From: Candidatus Calditenuaceae archaeon
Lineage (GTDB): Archaea > Thermoproteota > Nitrososphaeria_A > Caldarchaeales > Calditenuaceae
Assembly: GCA_025059595.1 (NCBI GenBank)
Contig: JANXDI010000029.1
Span: 221,561-258,734, forward strand
Direction of reading: 5' to 3'
Length of the DNA stretch: 37,174 nucleotides
Position numbers and translations under genes: made by a program
The notes under the pieces: generated by a model
The model's database searches: none
Told to the model about the DNA's origin: nothing
The model's input: the letters and a program-made list of their open reading frames with translations, nothing else
Shown: piece after piece, positions 23,407 to 31,835 of the stretch
How positions within the stretch are numbered: the stretch's first letter is position 1
Layout of the letters: each line of letters begins with the position of its first letter

Positions 23407-23513
23407 GCCGGGGTACCCAAGTCCGGACCAACGCTGAGCCGGTCTAGAGGGGCAGGCCTTGAGAGCCTGTGGCCCTTTCACGGGCCGCGAGGGTTCAAAT
23501 CCCTCCCCCGGCG
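23407..23513 (+). tRNA. trnS-TGA: tRNA-Ser(TGA) with a D-loop intron
   Basis: The gene of 107 bases gives a mature class II tRNA of about 90 bases. Acceptor GCCGGGG/CCCCGGC, discriminator G 23513, anticodon arm CAGGC-CTTGAGA-GCCTG with anticodon TGA at 23460-23462, variable arm GGCCC/GGGCC, T arm GAGGG-TTCAAAT-CCCTC. The anticodon loop is uninterrupted, but the D loop is about 17 bases too long, and a BHB at that spot marks an intron at 23431-23447. The mature D arm becomes CCC-AAGTCCGGACCAA-GGG, with the expected AG and GG. Confidence 0.9.
23431..23447 (+). other. tRNA-Ser(TGA) intron in the D loop
   Basis: 17-base intron ACGCTGAGCCGGTCTAG. BHB: outer helix TCC/GGG, middle helix GGAC (23425-23428) with GTCT (23442-23445, one G-U), 5' bulge CAA cut as CA-A, 3' bulge AGA cut as AG-A. 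A 16-base alternative based on the repeated CCGG has no such fold. Confidence 0.72.
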
Positions 23514-23528
23514 TCTCAAAACTTTTGC

Positions 23529-25847
23529 TTAAGGCTTCTCCGCCGCTGCCTTGTATCCAGCTATGACCGCCTGGCCGAGAGCGACACCCCCATCTCCAGC
23601 CGGGACCTCTATGGGGAGGAGAATCTCGAGTCCCTTATCTTTGAGAGCCTCTTTCACCCCTTCAAGGATAAATTCATTTACAGCAGCCCCACCCGATAAA
23701 ATTACGTATCTCCGCCCATGTGAATGGATTCCCGCTATTAGTCCTAGACCGTAACCAAGAGCTTGCTGGACCATGTAGCCGACTTTCCCCCGCGGTGCGC
23801 CGCTCCTCAGTAGGTCGAGAGCCTGGAGAATAATGTCTGATGTGTCTACCGTGTGGATGCCTTGGTCCTCTATCCTCACTTTGAGCCTCTCAGTCGAGGG
23901 AGTTGAGTTGTCTTCGAGGACTATCGCGGGCTCGCCCTCGTAAGTTCGCTGAGTGCAGAGACTCAGCATGGTTGAGGCGGCGTCAAGGACTCTTCCCGTG
24001 CTTGAAGTTCGTGGAGGGTTTCCCTGAAGCTGTCTCAGAGCTATTTCGAACTCCTCCCACCCCCTACGGAGTCCAGACTCGACGATGTTAAGCTCGCGGA
24101 AGACCTCTACAAGCTCTTCCCTCGAGAGCCTCTCAGCCAAAATCGCTAGCAACATCCGGGCGGGATATTTCACGGCGAGGTCTCCTCCAGGCATCTTCTG
24201 TGGCTTGAGGCAGCCGACCCGCTTAAAGCCAGTCAAGCTCGACAGCATTACTTCCCCACCCCAAGCAGAGCCGTCAGCCCCGTATCCGACACCATCTACG
24301 GCTATTCCGACCACCTCCTCATCTCTGAGTCCGTGCTCCGCCATGACTGCAGCCAGGTGAGCCCAGTGATGCTGAATTTTGAGGAGCTCTGCCCCGGTTT
24401 TCCTCGACCACTCTTCTGCCAGGATTGTTGAGGGGTATAGCGGATGGAGGTCAGCCGCCATGACCGCGGAGTCTAAGCGGATTCTGTATGTCTTGACAAG
24501 CAGGCTGAGATACTTCTCCAAGTCGAGGAAGGACTGATACTCATCAACGTCTCCTATAAACTGGGTTAGGACGACTTTATCGTCAAAGGCCACCGCTCCG
24601 GAGCTCTGGAGCATGGCCCCAAACGCCACGACCTCCCTCGAGACGCGAAACGGAATCTGAACCCACCTGGGAGCATAGCCCCTCCCCCTCCTAAGCAAAG
24701 TGACCCTACCACCCGTGAACCTTGCAACGCTATCATCAACCCTGTTTACAATCACTCTGTTGTGGATAAGGAAATAGTCTGCTATGCCTGCCAGCCGGCT
24801 TAGAGCCTCCTCGTCACTTATGCACATGGGCTCGTTATGAGGATTGCCGCTAGTCATGATGGCGCATTTCCCTTTGGTCCATGAAAGTAGCAGGTAGTGA
24901 AGACCCGTGTAGGGGAGAAAGACGCCGAGCCTCCGAAGGTTTGGTGCTACGAGGGGGGAGATTGGGGCGTCATCATGCTTTGGCAAAAGCACTATCGGCT
25001 TCTCAGGCGAGTCGAGCAGCGCCGCCGTCTCTTCGGTGATTGAGACGAGACGCGATGTGACCTCTAAGTCAAGGCACATTACTGCGAACGGCTTCGTTGG
25101 CCTCCTCTTCCTTCTTCGGAGTGAAGCCACAACATCATCGCTAAATGCGGATGCAGCTATGTGGAATCCGCCTACACCCTTCAGAGCTAAAATAAATCCC
25201 GAGTCAATAAGCCTGGCGGCCTCCCTCAATGCTTCTACGCCGTCCGAGACCCTCTCGCCACTCCTGTCCAAGAGGAAGACCCGCGGCCCGCATTCTGGGC
25301 AGCTTATCCCCTGTGCGTGAAACCTCCTATCATTTTCCGGGTCAGAGAATTCCCTCAAGCACTCCTTGCACATGGGAAAGTCTCTCATGGACGTGTTCTC
25401 CCGGTCGTAGGGGATACTGTATATCATTGAGTATCTGGGCCCGCAGAAAGCGCATGAGTTGAAAGGATACAGTCGCCAGCGAGTTTCAGAGAGTATCTCG
25501 TTCAGACAGTCTCGGCATATCGCGAAATCCGGCGGTATGATTGACCTGAAATACGCAGCCGCGTCACTCTCCAGAATCTTGAACTCCGTAAAGCCTCGCG
25601 GGGTGGCTGGAGTAATGGAGTAGTCAATTATCACAGCCCTCGGCGGCTTCAGCTCCCAAAGAAGCCGTATAAACTCCTCAACGTTCTCCGACTCACCTTC
25701 AACAAATATCTCTACACCACTACCGCCCATGTTCTTAACGTAACCCGAGACGCCGGTCTTTCGGGCAACCCTAAAGACAAAGGGCCTAAAAGCAACTCCC
25801 TGTACGATCCCCGAAAGCCTCAGAAGAAGAGCCCTCAACCAATCCAC
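23529..25847 (-). CDS. hypF: Carbamoyltransferase HypF ([NiFe] hydrogenase maturation)
   Basis: Makes the carbamoyl group from carbamoyl phosphate that becomes the CN ligands of the hydrogenase iron. Domains in order in 772 residues: acylphosphatase (1-90; VQGVAFRPFVFRVA with the key Arg21), two zinc fingers with four CxxC pairs (C111/114, C132/135, C160/163, C183/186), YrdC-like (about 205-390) and Kae1-like carbamoyltransferase (about 400-770; metal-site HHWAHLAAVMAEHG, GVGYGADGSAWGGE and LSGGAAVN). Start GTG 25847. It diverges from hypDCE across 94 bases. All expected motifs are present, so it should be functional. Confidence 0.96.
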   Translation of the reverse strand: MDWLRALLLRLSGIVQGVAFRPFVFRVARKTGVSGYVKNMGGSGVEIFVEGESENVEEFIRLLWELKPPRAVIIDYSITPATPRGFTEFKILESDAAAYFRSIIPPDFAICRDCLNEILSETRWRLYPFNSCAFCGPRYSMIYSIPYDRENTSMRDFPMCKECLREFSDPENDRRFHAQGISCPECGPRVFLLDRSGERVSDGVEALREAARLIDSGFILALKGVGGFHIAASAFSDDVVASLRRRKRRPTKPFAVMCLDLEVTSRLVSITEETAALLDSPEKPIVLLPKHDDAPISPLVAPNLRRLGVFLPYTGLHYLLLSWTKGKCAIMTSGNPHNEPMCISDEEALSRLAGIADYFLIHNRVIVNRVDDSVARFTGGRVTLLRRGRGYAPRWVQIPFRVSREVVAFGAMLQSSGAVAFDDKVVLTQFIGDVDEYQSFLDLEKYLSLLVKTYRIRLDSAVMAADLHPLYPSTILAEEWSRKTGAELLKIQHHWAHLAAVMAEHGLRDEEVVGIAVDGVGYGADGSAWGGEVMLSSLTGFKRVGCLKPQKMPGGDLAVKYPARMLLAILAERLSREELVEVFRELNIVESGLRRGWEEFEIALRQLQGNPPRTSSTGRVLDAASTMLSLCTQRTYEGEPAIVLEDNSTPSTERLKVRIEDQGIHTVDTSDIILQALDLLRSGAPRGKVGYMVQQALGYGLGLIAGIHSHGRRYVILSGGAAVNEFILEGVKEALKDKGLEILLPIEVPAGDGGVALGQAVIAGYKAAAEKP

Positions 25848-25941
25848 CCAGCCCGACTCTCCCGCGCTCTATTCAGCGTTTTACGCCCTTGCAATATTTT
25901 AGGGTGATAACCTTATTAGATGTTGAGGAGAAAGATATGTT
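25848..25941. promoter_or_regulatory. Divergent hypF/hypDCE promoter region
   Basis: 94 bases between two GTG starts. CCTTATTAG at 25911-25919 gives leaderless spacing to hypD GTG 25942. Minus-strand GTAAAACGC (25875-25883) or GAATAGAG (25866-25873) could serve hypF. No clear operator was found. Confidence 0.45.
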
Positions 25942-27108
25942 GTGGAGTATTCAGGAGACCTGAGGACCCTGACCAAGACTGTCTTCAGAGACGGCGTCCT
26001 AGCCTCCGAAATCGTCAAACTAATAAGGGGTTACTGGGACCTTCTCCGTTCTAACGGCATTGAAGAAGTCAAAATAATGAATTTCTGCGGCACACACGAA
26101 TATACCTCGACTCACTATGGAATAAGGAGTATACTTCCTCGCGGCGTAACTCTAATCGCCGGCCCAGGATGCCCCGTCTGCATTACGCCCTCATTCTACG
26201 TAGAGTCGGCGGTTAAGCTCGCCCTTGAGGGGCTCACAGTCTATACTTACGGTGACTCGTATCGGCTCCCTGCCGTCAAGGAGATTGAGGGATGCAAGAG
26301 CTTATCAGATGCGAGAATGATGGGAGCCGACGTTAGGGTCGTCTACAGTTTCCTAGACGCAGCTAAAGACGCTGCAAAGCACACAAACCCCTCCACCTTC
26401 CTCGCTGTGGGCTTCGAGACAACATGCCCAGCCTACGCCTCAGCCCTAGCCAGCGGCCTAGTTCCAAACAACTTAACGCTCATTATGGCGGGTAGGTTGA
26501 CACCTCCAGCAGCAAGGTTCGCGGTGGAGAGAGTCGGGACTGTCTCGGGAGTAATAGCCCCGGGGCACGTATCCACTATAACTGGAGCCGGCGTCTGGAG
26601 ATTCCTCCCAGAGGAATATCGTATACCGACGGTGGTCGCGGGCTTTGAGCCCATAGATGTCTTGATAGCAGTCGCTCTAATTTTGAGGCAGATGGTGGAG
26701 GGCGATACAAGGCTGATGATAGAATATTCCCGGACCGTGACGATGGAGGGGAACACCCGCGCCAAGAGAGTTTTAAGCCAAGTCTTTGACATAGTTGACG
26801 CAGCTTGGCGCGGCATAGGCTTTATAGAAAACAGCGGCTACGCCCTCAAGGAGAATTTCAGAGAACACGACGCCTTTGAGCAAAATGGTATGAAAGAGCC
26901 AAGTTGGGAGGAGTGGAGCCACGATTTGCTACCCGGCTGCATATGCGGCCAAGTGATTCTGGGAGCAGCAAAGCCAACCGACTGCAGACTCTTCATGAAG
27001 GGATGCACACCTGGAACACCCTATGGCCCGTGCATGGTCTCCGCTGAGGGAGCCTGCTCCATTTGGGCTAGGATGGGCGGGCGCGAGGCCGTTGCGGAGG
27101 TGCCCTGA
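25942..27108 (+). CDS. hypD: Hydrogenase maturation factor HypD
   Basis: Iron-sulfur scaffold on which, with HypC, the Fe(CN)2CO unit is built. Signature motifs: NFCGTHEYTSTHYGIRSILP (CGTHE at 49-53), GPGCPVC (Cys77, Cys80), GFETTCPAYA, PGHVSTITG and a C-terminal cysteine cluster (GCICGQ, DCRLF, GCTPGTPYGPCMVSAEGAC) for the 4Fe-4S site. Length 388 is normal. GTG 25942 fits the leaderless TATA spacing. The stop lies one base before the hypC ATG. Confidence 0.96.
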   Translation: MEYSGDLRTLTKTVFRDGVLASEIVKLIRGYWDLLRSNGIEEVKIMNFCGTHEYTSTHYGIRSILPRGVTLIAGPGCPVCITPSFYVESAVKLALEGLTVYTYGDSYRLPAVKEIEGCKSLSDARMMGADVRVVYSFLDAAKDAAKHTNPSTFLAVGFETTCPAYASALASGLVPNNLTLIMAGRLTPPAARFAVERVGTVSGVIAPGHVSTITGAGVWRFLPEEYRIPTVVAGFEPIDVLIAVALILRQMVEGDTRLMIEYSRTVTMEGNTRAKRVLSQVFDIVDAAWRGIGFIENSGYALKENFREHDAFEQNGMKEPSWEEWSHDLLPGCICGQVILGAAKPTDCRLFMKGCTPGTPYGPCMVSAEGACSIWARMGGREAVAEVP

Positions 27109-27109
27109 A

Positions 27110-27421
27110 ATGTGCCTAGGAGTCTATGGTAGAGTATTGAAAACTGATGGAGAGCTCGCCGTTGTCGATTTCGGAGGAGGATTGATTAAAGACGTCCTAG
27201 TGAGTGTCGAGGACGTGAGGGAGGGAGACTACGTCGTTGTCCACGCCGGAGTCATAGTCTCGAAATTAAGCGAGAAGGACTTTATGGAGGTATTTAATCA
27301 CATCGAAGAAGCCGTCCTAAAGCTTGCTCAGAGCAACATCGATGCATCATCATACCTAGAGAGAATAAGGTCGAGGCTTGCGGAGAGTCTATCGCCAAAA
27401 ATAGGGACGCAGGATAGGTAG
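27110..27421 (+). CDS. hypC: Hydrogenase maturation chaperone HypC
   Basis: Small chaperone that carries the Fe(CN)2CO unit with HypD and delivers it to the hydrogenase large subunit. It starts with MCLGVYGRV; the Cys right after the initiator Met is the essential ligand and fixes ATG 27110 as the start. VDFGGGLIKDVLVSVEDVREGDYVVVHAG is the OB-fold core. At 103 residues it is slightly longer than typical (75-95), with a C-terminal extension. Confidence 0.95.
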   Translation: MCLGVYGRVLKTDGELAVVDFGGGLIKDVLVSVEDVREGDYVVVHAGVIVSKLSEKDFMEVFNHIEEAVLKLAQSNIDASSYLERIRSRLAESLSPKIGTQDR

Positions 27422-27434
27422 GAGTGACGGCCCT

Positions 27435-28460
27435 TTGGGTAAGGTATCACTCGCCCACGGCTCTGGAGGAGTTGAGACCTCCCTCCTCTTCCGTCAACTA
27501 ATACTTAACCATCTGCCGGACTGGATGAAGACGCTAAACAATGGTTTGGGCCTTGACTTCCCCGACGACTCAGCAGCCATACCGGTACCGGGGGGGTACG
27601 TTGTCACGACTATAGACTCCTATACCGTGAGCCCCATCTTCTTCCCTGGAGGAGACCTCGGAAAACTCGCTGCCGCTGGGACTTTAAACGACATCCTGAT
27701 GCTCGGTGGAAAACCTGTAGCTGTTCTCGACGCCATAGTTGTAGAGGAAGGAACCGACATGGCCGACCTCTATAGAGTGGTCAACTCCATGATAAGCGTC
27801 CTTAGGGAGGAGGGGGTCCGATTGATGGGAGGCGATATAAAAGTCATGCCGAGCAGGCAGCTTGACGGAATATTAATCACAACCTCCGGGATAGGCTTCG
27901 CGTCAAAGCTCATCGTGGACAAAAACATTAAGCCGGGCGACAAGATAATAATAACGGGGAACATAGGCGACCACGGCGCGGCGATTCTTGCCGCCCAGCA
28001 GAAGATTCAGACGGACGAGTTCAGAAGCGATGTTGCACCCTTAACCAGACTAATGATTCCCCTGATAGAGAGTTTCTCCGACTCGATACACGCTGCGAGA
28101 GACCCGACGCGCGGAGGCGTCGCGATGGCCTTAAACGACTGGGCTAGGAGCTCGGATACCACTATCGTAATCTATGAGTCAGAGCTCCCTATCAGAGAGC
28201 CTGTAGTAAACCTCTGCGAGATGATGGGCATAGACCCTCTCAGCCTCGCATCTGAGGGGACAGCCCTCCTCGCAGTCCACCCTGACCAAGCTGACCAAGT
28301 CATCAGCCTCTTACATGAACTGGGATATAGAGAGGCTAAGGCAATAGGCGAGGCTCGGGAAAAGACATCGAGCCTCGGCCTCGTCGTTTTGAAGACCGTC
28401 ATCGGTGGGGCCAGAATACTTGAACCCCCCAGCGGAGAAATAGTACCACGCATCTGTTGA
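27435..28460 (+). CDS. hypE: Hydrogenase maturation protein HypE
   Basis: Dehydrates its C-terminal thiocarboxamide to a thiocyanate, the CN donor. PurM-like fold with SLAHGSGG near the N-terminus, IDSYTVSPIFFPGGDLGKLAAAGTLNDI and ARDPTRGGVAMALNDWA. The protein ends in PRIC, with the acceptor Cys as the last residue, so the 3' end is intact. TTG 27435 is the start 13 bases after hypC. The hypDCE order is a single unit; HypA, HypB and hydrogenase subunits are not in the window. Confidence 0.95.
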   Translation: MGKVSLAHGSGGVETSLLFRQLILNHLPDWMKTLNNGLGLDFPDDSAAIPVPGGYVVTTIDSYTVSPIFFPGGDLGKLAAAGTLNDILMLGGKPVAVLDAIVVEEGTDMADLYRVVNSMISVLREEGVRLMGGDIKVMPSRQLDGILITTSGIGFASKLIVDKNIKPGDKIIITGNIGDHGAAILAAQQKIQTDEFRSDVAPLTRLMIPLIESFSDSIHAARDPTRGGVAMALNDWARSSDTTIVIYESELPIREPVVNLCEMMGIDPLSLASEGTALLAVHPDQADQVISLLHELGYREAKAIGEAREKTSSLGLVVLKTVIGGARILEPPSGEIVPRIC

Positions 28461-28701
28461 AAAATGCGACAGGAGGGAGCAATCACTACCGCCTAAACCC
28501 AGGAGAAATACAAGGTAGCCTCCCAGCGGAGCTTCGAGGGCTTAATAAATCCCTCAGTCCAGCCCAACCGAGGCCTCAATGCAATCTACATACACCTTCA
28601 GTAACGGTGCTTCGAGTCGAAAAGAAACATTTATTCGGGGATTTAGACAAAAGTCTAAGCATGCTTAGGCTCCATAGTATGTTATGTTTAGGTGGTAAGA
28701 A
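28461..28701 (+). promoter_or_regulatory. Thiolase promoter region with TATA box, inverted repeats and Shine-Dalgarno
   Basis: 241 bases without a credible gene. CATTTATT at 28628-28635 is the TATA box. TTAGAC-AAAA-GTCTAA (28643-28658) and the perfect 14-base palindrome CTAAGCATGCTTAG (28655-28668) overlap each other across the expected transcript start. GGTGG (28691-28695) is a Shine-Dalgarno 6 bases before the ATG, so this transcript is probably leadered, unlike most here. Nothing recognised in 28461-28620. Confidence 0.5.
28655..28668. repeat. 14-base perfect palindrome, possible operator
   Basis: CTAAGCATGCTTAG is its own reverse complement. It shares its left arm with an upstream inverted repeat (TTAGAC/GTCTAA, 28643-28658), giving three related half-sites immediately downstream of the TATA box. 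Confidence 0.5.
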
Positions 28702-29868
28702 ATGAGGCGCGTCGCGATCGTCGGAGTCGGCCACAGCAAATTCGGAGACAGGCAAGACGTCAATCTTAGAGAGCTTGCATTCGAGGCTGTTAAGCCGGCC
28801 CTCGAAGACGCGGGAGTCTCGCCTAGGGAGATATCATACGTCGCGGTTGGGACGGTGGGCTCATGGTATGAGGAGCTCTTCCCAGCTGTGCCTGTCGCTG
28901 AGTATTGCGGCCTTTCAGGGGCGAGCCTAGTCAGAGTTGAGGCGGCCTGCGCGAGTGGTGGAGCGGCTGTCCACGCTGCGTACATGGCGGTGGCGAGCGG
29001 TCTCACAGACGTGGCTCTTGTCGTTGGCATCGAGAAGATGAGGGAGGTTGATACTCCCCTCATGGTAGAATTTCTCGGACGTGGGGGGTCATATCTCTGG
29101 GAGTTTGAGAACTTCGGCATGACGTTCCCTGGCTATTACGCCCTCTTCGCAACAGCCTACATGAATAGATACGGGGCGACAGAGGAAGACCTTGCCCTAG
29201 TCTCAGTCAAGGCCCACAAATACGCCGCCATAAACCCTCTCGCACACCTTCAGAAGGAAATCAGCATCGAGCAGGCCCTCAACTCCATTGTAGTCTCGTG
29301 GCCTCTTAAGCTTTATGACTGTTCACCCATTTCAGACGGGAGCGCCGCACTAGTCTTAGCATCCGAGGAGAAGGTGAAAGAGCTGAGGGCTGACACGCCT
29401 ATCTGGATAGCTGGCATAGGCTCCTCCTCAAGCACCGCAAACCTTTCATACAGAGAAGACTTACTAGGAATCGAGTCCGCCATTAAGGCCTCTCAGAGAG
29501 CATATAAAATGGCTGGACTTGGACCGGACAGAATCGACGTCGCCAGCGTACATGACTGCTTCACCATCGCAGAGCTTCTCGCGTATGAGGACCTAGGCTT
29601 CTGCAGGCGCGGAGAGGGATACAAGATGATTAGAGAAGGCGAGACGGAGATTGGAGGTCGGATACCCGTGAATATTGATGGGGGATTGAAGGCTAAGGGC
29701 CACCCGATAGGTGCGACGGGAGTAGCGATGGTTGCGGAGCAGACCAAACAGCTCCGAGAGGAAGTCAAGCCAACGGCCCGGCAAGCACCACTCAAAAACT
29801 ACACGGCCCTGACTCACAACGTTGGCGGGACAGGCCACTACTGCTACGTGACAATCCTCAAAAGGTGA
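28702..29868 (+). CDS. Acetyl-CoA acetyltransferase (archaeal thiolase, SCP2-thiolase-like)
   Basis: Condenses two acyl-CoA units or cleaves beta-ketoacyl-CoA; in archaea it commonly supplies acetoacetyl-CoA for the mevalonate pathway in a complex with HMG-CoA synthase and a DUF35 protein. The nucleophile Cys83 lies in VEAACASGG. His sites are in SVHDCFTIAE and GGLKAKGHPIGATG. The end, THNVGGTGHYCYVTIL, has the conserved GG-G pattern. Length 388 is normal. ATG 28702 has a Shine-Dalgarno. The DUF35 partner follows 9 bases later; HMG-CoA synthase is missing from the window. Confidence 0.92.
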   Translation: MRRVAIVGVGHSKFGDRQDVNLRELAFEAVKPALEDAGVSPREISYVAVGTVGSWYEELFPAVPVAEYCGLSGASLVRVEAACASGGAAVHAAYMAVASGLTDVALVVGIEKMREVDTPLMVEFLGRGGSYLWEFENFGMTFPGYYALFATAYMNRYGATEEDLALVSVKAHKYAAINPLAHLQKEISIEQALNSIVVSWPLKLYDCSPISDGSAALVLASEEKVKELRADTPIWIAGIGSSSSTANLSYREDLLGIESAIKASQRAYKMAGLGPDRIDVASVHDCFTIAELLAYEDLGFCRRGEGYKMIREGETEIGGRIPVNIDGGLKAKGHPIGATGVAMVAEQTKQLREEVKPTARQAPLKNYTALTHNVGGTGHYCYVTILKR

Positions 29869-29877
29869 AAAGTAAAA

Positions 29878-30385
<508 letters not shown>

Positions 30386-30410
30386 TCTCATCCGATTATC
30401 GGTTTCCGCC

Positions 30411-30418
30411 GATTTAAC
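30411..30418 (-). promoter_or_regulatory. TATA-like box for tRNA-Lys
   Basis: GTTAAATC on the minus strand at the expected distance from the tRNA 5' end. Confidence 0.4.
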
Positions 30419-30476
30419 GTTATTTCGCCCTTTGCCGTGGGATGTACCTTACTTTATGGTGTTGGGTGGAAGGCTC

Positions 30477-30484
30477 TTTTATAT
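30477..30484 (+). promoter_or_regulatory. TATA-like box for hisS
   Basis: TTTTATAT lies 32-39 bases before GTG 30516. It falls inside a longer open frame from 30432, which is therefore unlikely to be translated. Confidence 0.45.
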
Positions 30485-30515
30485 CGTGGCTGATTCTTTA
30501 CAGCAGAGGCAGTTG

Positions 30516-31835
30516 GTGCGGGTTCCTTTATCGCCGCCTCGGGGGATGGATGACATCTTGCCAGACGAGTTTCCGCTACACAGGAGACTGGTCGAGACGG
30601 TTAGGCTCCTCTTCAGGCTCTACGGCTACCGCGAGGTTGAGACCCCAACGGTTGAGTATTACGAGCTCTTCGCGGCCAAATCAGGCGAGGAGATTCTCAG
30701 CCACATGTATGTCTTCAAGGACGCTCATGGCCGTCAGCTCGCTCTACGGCCTGAGATGACAGCACCCATAGCGCGACTCGTAACGGGTAAGCTGAGTAAA
30801 AGCCCACACCCAATCAGGCTCGGCTACGTGGCAGATTGCTACAGGCTTGATGAGCCCCAGTGGGGAAGGAGAAGAAGATTCTATCACGGCGGATTCGAGA
30901 TTTTCGGCTCAAAGGAGCCGGCCGCGGATGCGGAGTGCCTAGTCATCTTTAACGATTTTCTGGCCCGAGCCGGCGTAAAAGACTACTTCTTTAAGGTAGG
31001 CCACGTCGGTGTCCAGCGGGCGGTCATGACCTCCGCCGGCATAAAGGAGGAGGACCAAGACAGGGTCCTCGCCCTCCTCGACAAAGGTAGGGTTGAGGAG
31101 GCGGAGTCTCTGGTGCGTCAACACGCAGGCAACAGCGAGGCCGTACAGCTCTTCAGCGAGCTCGCGGCGCATCCTCCTGGACCTGGCTTTAAGACTTTAG
31201 AGGAAGTGAGAGAGAGGCTCGGCCAGCTTGAGCCCGCGGCCCGGGAGCTTGAAAACTTGAGGAGGATAATTGAGCTTGTGTCCCAGAATATCGAGCCTTC
31301 ACGGCTAAAATATTACCCAGGGTTTGCTCGGGGCCTCTCCTACTACACGGGCTTCATCTTTGAGGCATACGGCTCCGGGGCCGACATCGCACTCGGCGGA
31401 GGGGGGAGATACGATGGCCTTGTCTCACTTTTTGGGGGCGAAGATATACCCGGAGTGGGGTTCGCCATAGGCCTAACGCGAGTCATGCAATACATTATGG
31501 ACAAGGAGGGGGCTGAGCTTGGACCTGACACACCTCTCGCCTACATAGCCCCCCTCGCGGAGGAGGTAATCGGCCACGCGTTTAAAGCTGCCTCAGAGTT
31601 CAGGAGGGCAGGGATACCTACAGAGCTTGAGCCATCCGTTTATAGCGCGTCTGAGTCGATAAGGAGGGCTGAGAGACGTGGAGCGAGATTCGTAGTGATG
31701 ATCGGGAGGCGTGAGGCCGAAAAAGGTACTGTTACTGTGAGGGACTTAGTAGAGAGGGTTCAGGAAGAGTGGCGCGCCGATGAGATTTACGGGCAGGCTA
31801 AGGCACTCTTGGAGAAAGTTGGGGTGGGGGTATGA
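30516..31835 (+). CDS. hisS: Histidyl-tRNA synthetase
   Basis: Class II synthetase charging tRNA-His. Motif 1 region (LSPPRGMDDILPDEFPLHRRLVETVRLLF), motif 2 (FYHGGFEIFG), the His-specific RGLSYYTGFIFEAYG and GGGGRYDGLVSLFGG, motif 3 (GVGFAIGLTRVMQYI) and a C-terminal anticodon-binding domain (about 345-435). Start GTG 30516 (VRVPLSPPRG) is preferred over the in-frame start at 30432 because the extra 28 residues are unlike the family and cover the TATA box. The stop overlaps the DUF92 ATG (ATGA). Confidence 0.93.
   Translation: MRVPLSPPRGMDDILPDEFPLHRRLVETVRLLFRLYGYREVETPTVEYYELFAAKSGEEILSHMYVFKDAHGRQLALRPEMTAPIARLVTGKLSKSPHPIRLGYVADCYRLDEPQWGRRRRFYHGGFEIFGSKEPAADAECLVIFNDFLARAGVKDYFFKVGHVGVQRAVMTSAGIKEEDQDRVLALLDKGRVEEAESLVRQHAGNSEAVQLFSELAAHPPGPGFKTLEEVRERLGQLEPAARELENLRRIIELVSQNIEPSRLKYYPGFARGLSYYTGFIFEAYGSGADIALGGGGRYDGLVSLFGGEDIPGVGFAIGLTRVMQYIMDKEGAELGPDTPLAYIAPLAEEVIGHAFKAASEFRRAGIPTELEPSVYSASESIRRAERRGARFVVMIGRREAEKGTVTVRDLVERVQEEWRADEIYGQAKALLEKVGVGV

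Noticed and set aside
23421..23442. A 16-base D-loop intron bounded by the CCGG direct repeat in tRNA-Ser(TGA)
   Set aside because: None of the five possible cut positions gives a 4-bp middle helix with 3-base bulges; the 17-base option does.
28461..28620. Possible small RNA in the hypE-thiolase gap
   Set aside because: No box C/D, H/ACA fold or promoter could be recognised, so no RNA gene is called.
30392..30402. Palindrome CCGATTATCGG upstream of tRNA-Lys
   Set aside because: Short, lies between the tRNA and its TATA box, and has no second copy nearby; chance is a sufficient explanation.
30432..30515. Longer hisS N-terminus from 30432
   Set aside because: The added residues are unlike the family and contain the TATA-like box; GTG 30516 begins the conserved region.
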